Shown here: one piece after another, positions 1 through 9,125 of the stretch
How positions within the stretch are numbered: the first letter of the stretch is position 1
Layout of the letters: every line of letters begins with the position of its first letter
Assembly: GCA_017440565.1 (NCBI GenBank)
Contig: JAFSHA010000098.1
Span: 1 to 56,690, forward strand
Length of the DNA: 56,690 nucleotides
DNA from: Eggerthellaceae bacterium
GTDB lineage: Bacteria; Actinomycetota; Coriobacteriia; Coriobacteriales; Eggerthellaceae
Reading direction: 5' to 3'
Program-made: the position numbers and the translations under genes
Notes under the pieces: model-generated
Seen by the model: the letters and a program-made list of their open reading frames with translations, nothing else
What the model was told of the DNA's origin: nothing
The model's database searches: none

Positions 1-1
1 C

Positions 2-853
2 CAGCCCTTCCGCGTCTGGGAGCTCTTCGTGTACTCGAACCTGAGCTCGCCCCTCATGTGGGACATCATCGTGCTCATGACCTACCTCGTCCTGTCCGTC
101 GTCTACCTCTGGGCGCAGCTTCGCGCCGAGGCCGGCAAGGTCTCCCAGGTGGCGCTTCGCGTCATCAGCGTGATCGCGCTCGTCTGCGCCGTCATGGTGC
201 ACACCGTGACCGCCTGGATCTTCGGCCTGCAGCAGTCCCACGAGCTCTGGCACACGGCGCTGCTGGGCCCATGGTTCGTGTCCTCGGCGCTCGTGTGCGG
301 CACCGCGCTCGTCATCGTCGTGGTCATCGCGCTTCGCAAGGCGGGCTACCTCGAGCTCGACCAGAAGTACCTGGTGAAGCTCGCCAAGATGCTCGGCGCC
401 TTCTGCATGGTCGACCTCTACTTCTTCGGCTGCGACCTGCTGACCGCGGGCTTCCCCGGCGGCTCCGGCGCCGAGGTCGTCGAGATGCTCGTGTTCGGCC
501 CGCTCGCGCCCTTCTTCTGGGCCGAGGTCGTCGGCACCGCGCTCGCCGCGGCCATCTGCTTCGTGCCCGCCGCGCGCGGCAACGGCATGCTCGTGATCGC
601 CTCGCTGCTCGCCATCGTCGCCATCCTCTGCAAGCGCGTGCAGCTGCTCTTCGGCGGCTTCCAGATCCCCAACCTGGAGATGCCCTTCGCCATGACCCCC
701 ATGGCCGCCGTCGACTGGCAGGGCGGCTTCGCGAACGCCTACCAGGGCCTCGTCTACATGCCCACCGCGCTGGAATTCGGCGTGTGCCTCGGCGTCGTCG
801 CCCTGGGCGCGCTGCTGCTCTTCCTCGGCCTGAAGAAGCTCCCGCTCAAGTAG
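2..853 (+). CDS. NrfD/PsrC-family membrane subunit of a molybdopterin or polysulfide-type reductase (5' partial)
   Basis: The reading frame is open from the window edge, so the start lies upstream; 283 residues are visible. The first residues (a VWELF...SPLMWD pattern) match the region between early helices of NrfD/PsrC proteins. About seven hydrophobic segments follow, and the protein ends with a helix and a basic KKLPLK tail. In this family the protein anchors a periplasmic or cytoplasmic oxidoreductase with a ferredoxin-like subunit and exchanges electrons with menaquinone. The partner genes would be upstream and are not visible, so the substrate cannot be told. A strong terminator hairpin follows at 938-969, so this is the last gene of its operon. 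Confidence 0.8.
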   Translation, partial: QPFRVWELFVYSNLSSPLMWDIIVLMTYLVLSVVYLWAQLRAEAGKVSQVALRVISVIALVCAVMVHTVTAWIFGLQQSHELWHTALLGPWFVSSALVCGTALVIVVVIALRKAGYLELDQKYLVKLAKMLGAFCMVDLYFFGCDLLTAGFPGGSGAEVVEMLVFGPLAPFFWAEVVGTALAAAICFVPAARGNGMLVIASLLAIVAILCKRVQLLFGGFQIPNLEMPFAMTPMAAVDWQGGFANAYQGLVYMPTALEFGVCLGVVALGALLLFLGLKKLPLK

Positions 854-867
854 GCCGCAGGCTGGAG

Positions 868-888
868 CAGGGCTACGACCCCCGTTCC
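868..888 (+). repeat. Direct repeat copy 1 bracketing the XRE/zinc-ribbon islet
   Basis: A 21-bp block beginning CAGGGCTACGACC and ending CCGTTCC recurs at 4057-4077 in the same orientation with 19 of 21 identical bases. Each copy lies just ahead of a GC-rich terminator hairpin. The two copies bracket the AT-richer accessory genes. It may be a duplicated target or attachment core, or simply a repeated pre-terminator motif. Confidence 0.5.
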
Positions 889-937
889 AGTTTCGACTTC
901 CGCTGAGCCGGGGCGCGGCCTCGGGCTCGGCCTTGCG

Positions 938-969
938 GCCCCGCCGGTCACCCGATCGGCGGGGCTTTT
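938..969 (+). terminator. Rho-independent terminator after the NrfD-family gene
   Basis: GCCCCGCCG at 938-946 pairs with CGGCGGGGC at 957-965 and is followed by TTTTGCTTGTTTT. Position, 85 bases after the stop, fits the end of the reductase operon. Confidence 0.8.
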
Positions 970-977
970 GCTTGTTT

Positions 978-1175
978 TGGCAGGAACCGACGGTTTGTCT
1001 CAATCGGGCCCTTCCGTGGCAGGAATCGACGGTTTGGAGCACCCAAACCGTCAGTTTCTGCCAGAAAGTGGCAGGTTTCGACGGTTTGGATCAGTTTCGG
1101 GGCCTTCCGACTGCTCCAAACCGTCAGTTTCTGCCACGCGGAAGGCAAATCGAGACAAACCGTCAGTTTCTGCCA
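978..1175 (+). repeat. 198-bp folded repeat element, copy A (six 20-bp units)
   Basis: Six near-copies of TGGCAGAAACTGACGGTTTG are present. Units at 978-997, 1017-1036 and 1069-1088 are forward; those at 1044-1063, 1117-1136 and 1156-1175 are reversed. The order forward, forward, reverse, forward, reverse, reverse nests as one outer stem enclosing two hairpins, so a single strand can form a three-way junction. The spacers next to the outer units also pair in part, with TCTC after unit 1 facing GAGA before unit 6. A second copy with identical unit offsets lies inverted at 25821-26018. No protein is encoded convincingly. It could be a non-autonomous mobile element or a structured RNA; function unknown. 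Confidence 0.85.
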
Positions 1176-1418
1176 TTTTTCCGATAGAAACCTAGCTCAC
1201 GTACCGGATCGGTGGTTTCTTGCGTGAGTTGGACGAAAAACGTAAACTCACGCACTTTTGGTCTCCCGCTCACATTCTGGGAGTATCTCTCATTAACCCT
1301 GCTTTTCAAACAGGGTCAGGGTCGTGGGGGTCCTGGAAGATGAGGGCAATACATGGTGGCTGCCGCGATTAGATGCAATTGGCGCTTCGAGCGCGAGGGG
1401 GTTTGGCTCCTGCTGCCG
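1176..1418. other. Hairpin-rich intergenic stretch without a gene
   Basis: No coding region is convincing here. There is a perfect 9-bp inverted repeat (GCGTGAGTT at about 1224-1232 with AACTCACGC at about 1247-1255). An overlapping alternative pairing is possible with CTCACG near 1196. Further hairpins are CTCCC/GGGAG (about 1264-1283) and ACCCTG/CAGGGT (about 1297-1316). The hairpin set adjoins the 198-bp repeat and may belong to an old insertion. Confidence 0.4.
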
Positions 1419-1649
1419 CTAATTGTCCTCGAAGTTGGTAAGCGCTCCGATGCTCACTCCGAGACCATCGGCGATTTTGCATAGGTTCTCGAATCCGATA
1501 TTTCTTTGCCCGTTCTCCACGTCGCTTAAATACGTTTGCCCGAGGCCGACCATTAATGCAAATTTGCGTTGGGACATGCCTTGATATTCGCGCTCGGCGC
1601 GAATGTTTCTTCCAAGCAGTATTTTCCTCGCACTTATATCCATGTGCAT
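1419..1649 (-). CDS. XRE-family helix-turn-helix transcriptional regulator
   Basis: A 76-residue protein that is almost entirely an HTH_3 (Cro/C1) domain: an N-terminal helix (NIRAEREYQ), the helix-turn-helix around MSQRKFALMVGLGQTYLSDVENGQ, then NLCKIADGLGVSIGAL. Such small XRE proteins usually bind palindromic operators and repress their own promoter. A perfect 32-bp palindrome lies 27 bases upstream of the start at 1676-1707, between this gene and the divergent lipoprotein gene. Two in-frame ATGs (1649 and 1643) are possible; the first is used here. The gene is AT-richer than the chromosomal genes around it. Regulation of the divergent cassette is an inference from position. Confidence 0.85.
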   Translation of the reverse strand: MHMDISARKILLGRNIRAEREYQGMSQRKFALMVGLGQTYLSDVENGQRNIGFENLCKIADGLGVSIGALTNFEDN

Positions 1650-1675
1650 AGGCTATTTGGGAAAACTTAGAGTCT

Positions 1676-1707
1676 GATATCAAATTTATGATCATAAATT
1701 TGATATC
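1676..1707. promoter_or_regulatory. 32-bp perfect palindrome, candidate XRE operator between divergent genes
   Basis: The sequence runs GATATCAAATTTATGA and then its exact reverse complement. It is in the 124-bp divergent spacer between the XRE regulator (start 1649) and the lipoprotein gene (start 1774). A palindrome of this length without a T-tract fits an operator better than a terminator. Binding by the neighbouring regulator is inferred. Confidence 0.6.
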
Positions 1708-1773
1708 ATCAAATACGTCGAAAGCCTGCTTGAGGTAGATGGGTATGGCACGACGAACCAGATAGGAGAAACA

Positions 1774-2445
1774 ATGAAAACGACCGGAAAAATAACGGCT
1801 CTGGCGATGGCGGCATCTCTTGCTTTCGCGCTTGCTGCATGTTCTCCCTCTCCAGCGGAGGAAGCCCGATCCTTGATCAAGTCGGGGGATTATGCCGGCG
1901 CGGTGGAGGTGGCATTAACGATAGCCGATGAAGCTGAACAAGCTGCCGTTTTCGATGAGCTGCTTATTAGCGCGATGGATGTGCAGAGCACGCTCGATTA
2001 TGCCACTTTGGGCTTGGGAGATGTAACCAGCTATGTTGAAGTTTACGCAGACAAATTCATCTCAGAATTACTGTCCGCGGCTTTTTCGGGAGGCTCCGCC
2101 TCTCCCAAGATTGACACTGGCAATGCTGACTACAGGGCGGCGATCGAGACGGGGGATAAAGTTCGCTCTATCTACGCCGATTACAAAGGGATCATCACCT
2201 CTGAGGTGCAGCCCCTGTTGAGCGATGATGCGAAAAACCTCGACACGAGATATCGGGAGCTCTGCGAAGACCTCAGCTTGATTCTCAGTGATATGGGTAT
2301 GATCGAATACCTTTACAGCGAGGACGTGCTCGGATCGACTCTTAGCAATAGCAGCGCCCCGGTTGACCTTGCGGAATTGGGAAACGATGTTGAGCGCCTG
2401 TCGCTTGACTATGAGAAGTTCGCAGAGGGATTGTCGGGCGAGTAG
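1774..2445 (+). CDS. Predicted lipoprotein of unknown function
   Basis: The protein has 223 residues. The N-terminus is a lipoprotein signal: MKTTGK, a hydrophobic core, then LAAC with the lipidated Cys at about residue 23. The mature part begins SPSPAEEARSLIKSGDYAGAVEVAL, which resembles a helical TPR-like hairpin, and the remainder is predicted helical and acidic. The start is set by AGGAGA seven bases upstream of ATG 1774. It is first in a three-gene cassette with two zinc-ribbon membrane proteins and faces an XRE regulator across a palindrome. Base composition is lower in GC than the housekeeping genes, suggesting acquisition. No function can be assigned. Confidence 0.75.
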   Translation: MKTTGKITALAMAASLAFALAACSPSPAEEARSLIKSGDYAGAVEVALTIADEAEQAAVFDELLISAMDVQSTLDYATLGLGDVTSYVEVYADKFISELLSAAFSGGSASPKIDTGNADYRAAIETGDKVRSIYADYKGIITSEVQPLLSDDAKNLDTRYRELCEDLSLILSDMGMIEYLYSEDVLGSTLSNSSAPVDLAELGNDVERLSLDYEKFAEGLSGE

Positions 2446-2475
2446 GCCGACGCCAGGCGAAAGGAAGGGGTCGCC

Positions 2476-3360
2476 ATGTATTGTCCTCAATGCGGTAGGG
2501 AGATTGTCTCAATTGCAAGATTCTGTCCAGAGTGTGGTTCCCCTGTAGCTTCTGGTGAGAAACAAAGGGCTGTGACTGCATCTCATGCGGATGAGGCCAA
2601 GCGGCCTAGGCTCGGCAGGCGTCGCGGCAAGCTATCCGTGAAGAGAATTCTTTCGGTTGTAGTCCTAGCGATTTTGGTGGTCGGTGTCTGTCTAACCGCT
2701 AAAACGTTTTTGTTTCTAAATGAGCCCTGCTACCTCGTTGAGACAGATACTGCGTTTTACTACGACGGTGACATAATGCATGAAACGAGCTACCGCTACA
2801 ACGACATCGGCGCCAACGTAGAGACATCTTTTGAGGGTGAGACTTACACCCATGAATGCAGCGAGGATCAAGGGATTGCCATGGGTGAGCATAGGGTCAA
2901 ATGGCGCGAAAATCTGTTCGGAGATGTGACGTTGATCGAATACTTCGATGGAGATGATCTTTTCAGGACCGTTGCTTACGAGTACTACGGACCCGGAAGG
3001 ATCAGGAAAGAGACCAATACGTATCATCAGGATGGCGAGTACTGGGATGCGGGGGAGACAAGCTGGTGCTGGTTCAACAGGGATGGATGGATTGAGCGAT
3101 CGGATGGTACGGATGGAGAGAGGTGCGTCTATTCGTATGAAAGAGACAACCGAGGGCGAATCATAAAGCAGATCAAAACCTATTCCGGCGCCTCGGAAGA
3201 GGTGTGGGTTTCGACGTACGTGTACAACGACGATGATCAGATTGTCACCGAGTTCGTGGACATAGGCAATGAGGGTGATGGTGTGAAAAGCGCTTACACC
3301 TACGTGGAGGTGGATGATCCCTCAAAGTACATCTTTGCCACCTCGCGGCTTCATTACTGA
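2476..3360 (+). CDS. Zinc-ribbon membrane protein with YD-repeat-like extracytoplasmic domain
   Basis: The protein has 294 residues. Residues 1-21 form a zinc ribbon (MYCPQCGREI, then FCPECG). A basic linker follows (KRPRLGRRRGK), then one transmembrane segment at roughly residues 56-78 (ILSVVVLAILVVGVCLTA). The rest is rich in aromatic and acidic residues, with loosely repeated YRYND, YEYYGPG, YSYERDNRGRI and YVYNDDDQI motifs like the YD repeats of RHS proteins. The likely topology is ribbon inside, repeat domain outside. It lies 30 bp after the lipoprotein gene, with GGAAGGGG upstream of the start. The domain set suggests an envelope-associated sensor or adhesion role, but this is a guess. 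Confidence 0.75.
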   Translation: MYCPQCGREIVSIARFCPECGSPVASGEKQRAVTASHADEAKRPRLGRRRGKLSVKRILSVVVLAILVVGVCLTAKTFLFLNEPCYLVETDTAFYYDGDIMHETSYRYNDIGANVETSFEGETYTHECSEDQGIAMGEHRVKWRENLFGDVTLIEYFDGDDLFRTVAYEYYGPGRIRKETNTYHQDGEYWDAGETSWCWFNRDGWIERSDGTDGERCVYSYERDNRGRIIKQIKTYSGASEEVWVSTYVYNDDDQIVTEFVDIGNEGDGVKSAYTYVEVDDPSKYIFATSRLHY

Positions 3361-3385
3361 GTAGGTTCTATCCGAAGGAAGAGAA

Positions 3386-3994
3386 ATGTACTGCGCTAAT
3401 TGCGGAAACGAAATGGCCGAAGAGGCAAAATACTGCCCGAACTGTGGGACAAGCAATGGTTCTCCGATAGTGCCGAGCGCCGGGGTCGTCCCGCAAGACA
3501 ATCGACGGGTGTACGACGATGCACCTAGGATGAACGCTTCTGCTCCGGTAGCGGAGTCGATTTATCCAGAAAGAGGAAGGGCAGCCAAGAAGGGGGTTTC
3601 GAAGCCTGTTCTGATCGGCGCTGTGGCGATGGTCGTCGCCTTGGTGGTGTGTGTGGGGGTGTTTGCTTTGGCCAAAGGCGCACCGGCTGTCGATTTCGCG
3701 AGGCAATACAACGACATAGCCTTGGAGCGCTTCTGCGAAATTGCCGAGGATGGCAGCTATATGCAATTGGATACTAACCCACTTGATATCGAGGACGAGG
3801 TGTTGTTGGATGCTTGGTATGCCATCGAGCGCGTAAACGAAGAGCTGGGTTTTCCCGACTCCGTTGCGGCCAAAATGGGTGAGACGCGGTCTTTGGACGG
3901 CATGCAAGAGGCGGAGACCGAAGACGTTAGGGTCACTTGGACGTATCATCCCGACAACGGGCTCGAGGTTATGTATGAGCTAAAAGAAGCTTGA
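3386..3994 (+). CDS. Zinc-ribbon single-pass membrane protein
   Basis: The protein has 202 residues. It starts MYCANCGNEM with a second pair YCPNCG, giving a Cys4 zinc ribbon over residues 1-22. A hydrophilic linker of about 45 residues and a basic patch (RGRAAKKGVSK) precede one transmembrane helix at about residues 72-94 (VLIGAVAMVVALVVCVGVFAL). The outer domain of about 105 residues is acidic and unrecognised. It is the last gene of the cassette, 25 bp after the preceding stop, with GGAAGAGA before the ATG. It shares the ribbon-linker-helix plan with the proteins at 2476 and 26358, so this looks like a lineage-expanded family. Confidence 0.75.
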   Translation: MYCANCGNEMAEEAKYCPNCGTSNGSPIVPSAGVVPQDNRRVYDDAPRMNASAPVAESIYPERGRAAKKGVSKPVLIGAVAMVVALVVCVGVFALAKGAPAVDFARQYNDIALERFCEIAEDGSYMQLDTNPLDIEDEVLLDAWYAIERVNEELGFPDSVAAKMGETRSLDGMQEAETEDVRVTWTYHPDNGLEVMYELKEA

Positions 3995-4056
3995 AACAGC
4001 TTCTGTTGAAATAAACTGGGAGGCGAATAGCACTTTCGGGATCTGTCGAGTTGGGA

Positions 4057-4077
4057 CAGGGCTACAACCTCCGTTCC
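4057..4077 (+). repeat. Direct repeat copy 2 bracketing the XRE/zinc-ribbon islet
   Basis: Begins CAGGGCTACAACC and ends CCGTTCC. It matches the copy at 868-888 in 19 of 21 positions and has the same orientation, 3.2 kb away. Confidence 0.5.
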
Positions 4078-4085
4078 GATTCCCG

Positions 4086-4121
4086 AGGCCCCGTCGATCG
4101 CGCGATCGGTGGGGCCTTTTT
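4086..4121 (+). terminator. Rho-independent terminator after the zinc-ribbon cassette
   Basis: AGGCCCC (4086-4092) pairs with GGGGCCT (4111-4117) around an inner palindrome CGATCGCGCGATCG, followed by a short T run. Confidence 0.8.
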
Positions 4122-4131
4122 GGCTCTAGGC

Positions 4132-4137
4132 TATAAT
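4132..4137 (+). promoter_or_regulatory. -10 box of the acpS promoter
   Basis: A perfect TATAAT directly follows the terminator. Transcription would start near 4144, which rules out the upstream in-frame ATG at 4136 as start of acpS and supports ATG 4175. No good -35 box is seen. Confidence 0.55.
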
Positions 4138-4174
4138 GGTCGCAAAGGGAACCGAGCCTTCAGACGGAGGATCC

Positions 4175-4807
4175 ATGACAGACGTGCAGGAGACGCCTTT
4201 TGCCAGCGATCAGGTTGGCCTTGGCGTCGACATAGTCGACATAGCTCGCATGAAGCGCATCCTCGAGAGGACGCCCGCGTTCGCGCAACGTGCGTTCTCA
4301 GAGACCGAGCGTGCCTATTGCGATTCGAAGGCTTCGCCTGAGGTTCACTACGCCACGCGCTTTGCCGCCAAAGAGGCTGTCATGAAAGCCTTGGGGACGG
4401 GCCTTCTGCAAGGCATCTCCGTTCGCGATATCGAGGTGCGTCGAACAAGCAAGGGCCGGCCCTACGTGGTTCTGACCGGGCGAATGCGCCAGATCGCACG
4501 CGAGCGGGGCGTGCGCGAGATCCCCATTTCGCTTTCCTACACCCACTCCGAGGCGGTTGCCTGCGCCATGGCCATTACCGACGAGGCGGTGGCGGCTTCC
4601 AAGCGGCGCGTCGACCCCATGGAGGAGCTGGCGAAGCAGTTCAAGGAGGCGCGCGGCATGCTCGACGATCTGCCGACGCGATCCTTAGGCTCATCCCAGC
4701 CTGAGCCGCGTGAGGCTTCCGCTCATCAGGCTGAGGAAGTGTTCGGCCTGTTCTCTCGCGAAGAGGTTCCGACGGATTCCGCTTCGCTTTTGGATGGGAC
4801 TCTCTAA
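4175..4807 (+). CDS. acpS: Holo-[acyl-carrier-protein] synthase
   Basis: AcpS transfers 4'-phosphopantetheine from CoA to the acyl carrier protein in the cytoplasm. The family motifs are clear: GVDIVDIARMKRIL near the start (metal-binding Asp) and RFAAKEAVMKALGTG (catalytic Glu-Lys) about 60 residues in, then PISLSYTHSEAVACAMAI. The start is ATG 4175 with CGGAGG just upstream. The protein is 210 residues whereas AcpS is usually about 120-130, so about 80 residues of hydrophilic, probably disordered C-terminal tail are added. The stop overlaps the nnrD start (TAATG), so the two are translationally coupled, a common pairing. Confidence 0.92.
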   Translation: MTDVQETPFASDQVGLGVDIVDIARMKRILERTPAFAQRAFSETERAYCDSKASPEVHYATRFAAKEAVMKALGTGLLQGISVRDIEVRRTSKGRPYVVLTGRMRQIARERGVREIPISLSYTHSEAVACAMAITDEAVAASKRRVDPMEELAKQFKEARGMLDDLPTRSLGSSQPEPREASAHQAEEVFGLFSREEVPTDSASLLDGTL

Positions 4808-5688
4808 TGCTTGAAATCGATGTGCCTACGTACTCGAGGGATTGTCTCCGTTCTCTCGTCCCGCAGCTTGATGCACGTGCCAACAAGTACACGCGCGGAA
4901 AGCTTGCGCTCGTGGCAGGCTGTGAGCGCTATCCCGGCGCAGCCTGTTTGGCCGCCAGCGCGGCTCAGCGAGCGGGTGCCGGGTACGTGCATGTTTTCTG
5001 CGCCCCCGAATCGGTGCCAACGGTGCGTGCGTATCGTTCCTCGCTGGTTGTTTCCCCCTGGGGCGACATCGGCGAAGACGCCCTGCCCGGCAATCGTCCG
5101 GGCAAGCCTGCGGCCTGCGTGGTGGGTCCGGGCTTCGATGCGGGCGATCCCGCCCAGCACAAGCTCGCTCTCGACGTCTTGCGCATGGCGAAGGCCCCTG
5201 TTCTCGTTGACGGAGGGGCCCTTTCGGCCATGGCTTCCGCCCACGGCCGCCTGCTTGGCGAAGCGCGCGCTCAGGATGGTTTTCCCACCGTGCTTACCCC
5301 GCATGGGGGAGAGGCAGCGCGCCTTGCGAAGGCTGCCCGGGCAGACGAGCCTCATGCGCCCGATCTTGCTTGCGCGTTGGCAAACGCCTACCGGTCGATC
5401 GTCGTGCTCAAAGGCCCCGATACCTTCGTTTCCGACGGAACGCGCACGGTAGCCGTGACATGCGGCACCCCGGCGCTCGCCAAAGCCGGAACGGGAGACG
5501 TCCTGGCGGGAATCGCCGGCGCGCTTCTGGCTCAGGCGCTCGACCCGTTCGACGCCTGCGTGCTTGCCGTCGAGCTGCACGCCCGTGCAGGCCTTGCCTG
5601 CGAGTCCCGCATGCCCGCGCTCTGCGTGACGCCCGAAGACGTGATCGACGCCGTTTCAGAAGCCGTGGCGAACGTGCTTGCCGAATAG
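4807..5688 (+). CDS. nnrD: ADP-dependent (S)-NAD(P)H-hydrate dehydratase
   Basis: The enzyme repairs hydrated NAD(P)H in the cytoplasm. The 293-residue protein is a ribokinase-like carbohydrate kinase domain (YjeF C-terminal type). It has KYTRGKLALVAGCERYPGAA near the N-terminus, GPGFDAGD and VDGGALSAM in the middle, TPHGGEAARL, VLKGPDTFV, and the GTPALAKAGTGDVLAG glycine-rich signature with the catalytic Asp. The N-terminal epimerase domain found in fused YjeF/Nnr proteins is absent, and no separate epimerase gene is adjacent. It overlaps acpS by one base. Confidence 0.9.
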   Translation: MLEIDVPTYSRDCLRSLVPQLDARANKYTRGKLALVAGCERYPGAACLAASAAQRAGAGYVHVFCAPESVPTVRAYRSSLVVSPWGDIGEDALPGNRPGKPAACVVGPGFDAGDPAQHKLALDVLRMAKAPVLVDGGALSAMASAHGRLLGEARAQDGFPTVLTPHGGEAARLAKAARADEPHAPDLACALANAYRSIVVLKGPDTFVSDGTRTVAVTCGTPALAKAGTGDVLAGIAGALLAQALDPFDACVLAVELHARAGLACESRMPALCVTPEDVIDAVSEAVANVLAE

Positions 5689-5822
5689 GCCCCACGCTGA
5701 AACCCCAGTCTTCGTTTCGCGTCGTTGTCGGAAGGGTTACGGATGCCGCGAAAAGCCCTTGGCATCTTGGAATGCGCTCAAAATCGAAGGAGGAAAGCAA
5801 AGCCTCTTTCGAAAGGAGCGTG

Positions 5823-6452
5823 ATGAACATGGATGGGACGATGAAACGCGATTGGGGCATGGTGGCAGCGGGCGTGGGAATGATTCTCATTGGGTTCGCC
5901 TTCCTCCTGGTCCCGGGTATCACCCTCATAGCCCTCGCGGTCATTGCGGGTGCGGCGTTGATCGCAAGTGGCGTCGTCGACGTGATCGCCTACGCGCGCT
6001 ACCGCAAAGACCTGGGGCTGAGCGGTTGGATGCTTGCCGCGGCCATTCTCGACATCGTATTGGGAGCTGCGTTCGTCATCCACCCGCTTGTGTCGGCGGT
6101 GGTGCTTCCGTGGCTGGCCGCCATTGCGTTTGCCGTTTACGGCGTGCTTGAGATCGTGGCCGCATGGCGCATTGCCGCCGACGGGCGCAAGGCTTCCGAG
6201 GCGCGTACGCGGGCAGCCATGGGCGGAATGGCCTCCGAATACACTGCGCAGGTTCGCGAGACGCAGGCGGGAAGCTGGGGATGGTCGCTGTTCGGCGGCT
6301 TGGTGGCCTTGGCCTGCGCCGCGGCCTTCTTCTTTGCGCCTGAATCGTTTGCCCTCTTCCTGGCTTTCTTCGTGATGATTCGCGGCATCGTCATGATCGG
6401 GCACGGGGTCAGCTTGGGCGCCGTCGGCGGTGTCAGGCATCAGGGCGCGTAG
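5823..6452 (+). CDS. HdeD-family (DUF308) membrane protein
   Basis: The protein has 209 residues and about six transmembrane helices in three hairpins, with Gly- and Ala-rich helices (MVAAGVGMILIGFAFLLVPG, GWMLAAAILDIVLGAAF, WGWSLFGGLVALACAAAFFF). The short FAPESFALFLAFF and GIVMIGHG motifs fit the DUF308/HdeD family, which is associated with acid resistance in enterobacteria but uncharacterised here. The open frame extends far upstream, but AAAGGAG at 5812-5818 points to ATG 5823 (ATG 5829 is also possible). The gap after nnrD is 134 bp, so it may have its own promoter. Confidence 0.8.
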   Translation: MNMDGTMKRDWGMVAAGVGMILIGFAFLLVPGITLIALAVIAGAALIASGVVDVIAYARYRKDLGLSGWMLAAAILDIVLGAAFVIHPLVSAVVLPWLAAIAFAVYGVLEIVAAWRIAADGRKASEARTRAAMGGMASEYTAQVRETQAGSWGWSLFGGLVALACAAAFFFAPESFALFLAFFVMIRGIVMIGHGVSLGAVGGVRHQGA

Positions 6453-6499
6453 AGCGCGTTGCGTTTAGTGGTACCATTACCCTGTGACTGCTGAATTGC

Positions 6500-6530
6500 G
6501 AAAGGCCCTGGCATTCTCGGGGCCTTTCTT
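6500..6530 (+). terminator. Rho-independent terminator between the HdeD-like gene and ligA
   Basis: GAAAGGCCC (6500-6508) pairs with GGGCCTTTC (6520-6528), then TT. The T-tract is short. Confidence 0.55.
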
Positions 6531-6536
6531 GAGTAA

Positions 6537-8690
<2,154 letters not shown>

Positions 8691-8716
8691 CAGCCCGGAT
8701 ACGTGAGGTCAGCGGT

Positions 8717-9022
8717 ATGTGCGCCAAGAAGCGAGCAAACTGGTCCAAGCAGAAGGCCGACTTCCAGGCGCGTCTGGGGGATGCGGGCAATTCGCTGGAC
8801 GACCTGTTCGCCGATGTCGATCGTCGGCGCAACGAGGCCGCGCTTCGCCGGGAGGGGGAACTGCGCATCAAGGCATGCGAGTCGAAGAACCGCTACGCGC
8901 ACCTCGACGAAGCCGAGGAGGCGCTTGCATGGTGCGTAGCACGCGGCCGCCGGGGCCTTTCCATCTACGAATGCCCCTACTGCGGGGGCTGGCATCTTAC
9001 TTCGAAGCCGCGAAGGGATTAG
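8717..9022 (+). CDS. Small conserved protein with C-terminal Cys/His motif
   Basis: A 101-residue hydrophilic protein, basic at the N-terminus (MCAKKRANWSKQKADF). The C-terminal half contains AWCVARGRRGLSIYECPYCGGWHLTSKP; the CPYCGGWH segment resembles half of a zinc knuckle, perhaps completed by the earlier Cys residues. It starts 26 bp after the ligA stop and may be cotranscribed. No function is known to me. The frame, not the two overlapping alternatives, keeps the conserved-looking Cys motif. Confidence 0.6.
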   Translation: MCAKKRANWSKQKADFQARLGDAGNSLDDLFADVDRRRNEAALRREGELRIKACESKNRYAHLDEAEEALAWCVARGRRGLSIYECPYCGGWHLTSKPRRD

Positions 9023-9058
9023 GCGAGGGCGTGCCTCCGCGCGACGCCAAGCATGCAA

Positions 9059-9092
9059 GAGGGGCCCGATCGGCTTGACCGAGCCCCCCTCT
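9059..9092. terminator. Possible bidirectional terminator between convergent genes
   Basis: GAGGGG and CCCCTC flank an imperfect inner stem (ATCGG/ACCGA). It lies between the convergent genes ending at 9022 and 9126. There is no clear T-tract. Confidence 0.4.
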
Positions 9093-9125
9093 CAAGGTGC
9101 CTTTGGTTATAGTTGCTGACTTGCC

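Noticed and set aside
978-1175. CRISPR-like array of 20-bp repeats
   Set aside because: Units alternate in orientation, spacing is uneven (25-48 bp), and the spacers themselves are shared between the two loci. No cas genes are near.
5370-5822. Long basic N-terminal extension of the HdeD-like protein
   Set aside because: It is an Arg-rich shadow of nnrD in another frame; the AAAGGAG and membrane domain begin at 5812-5823.
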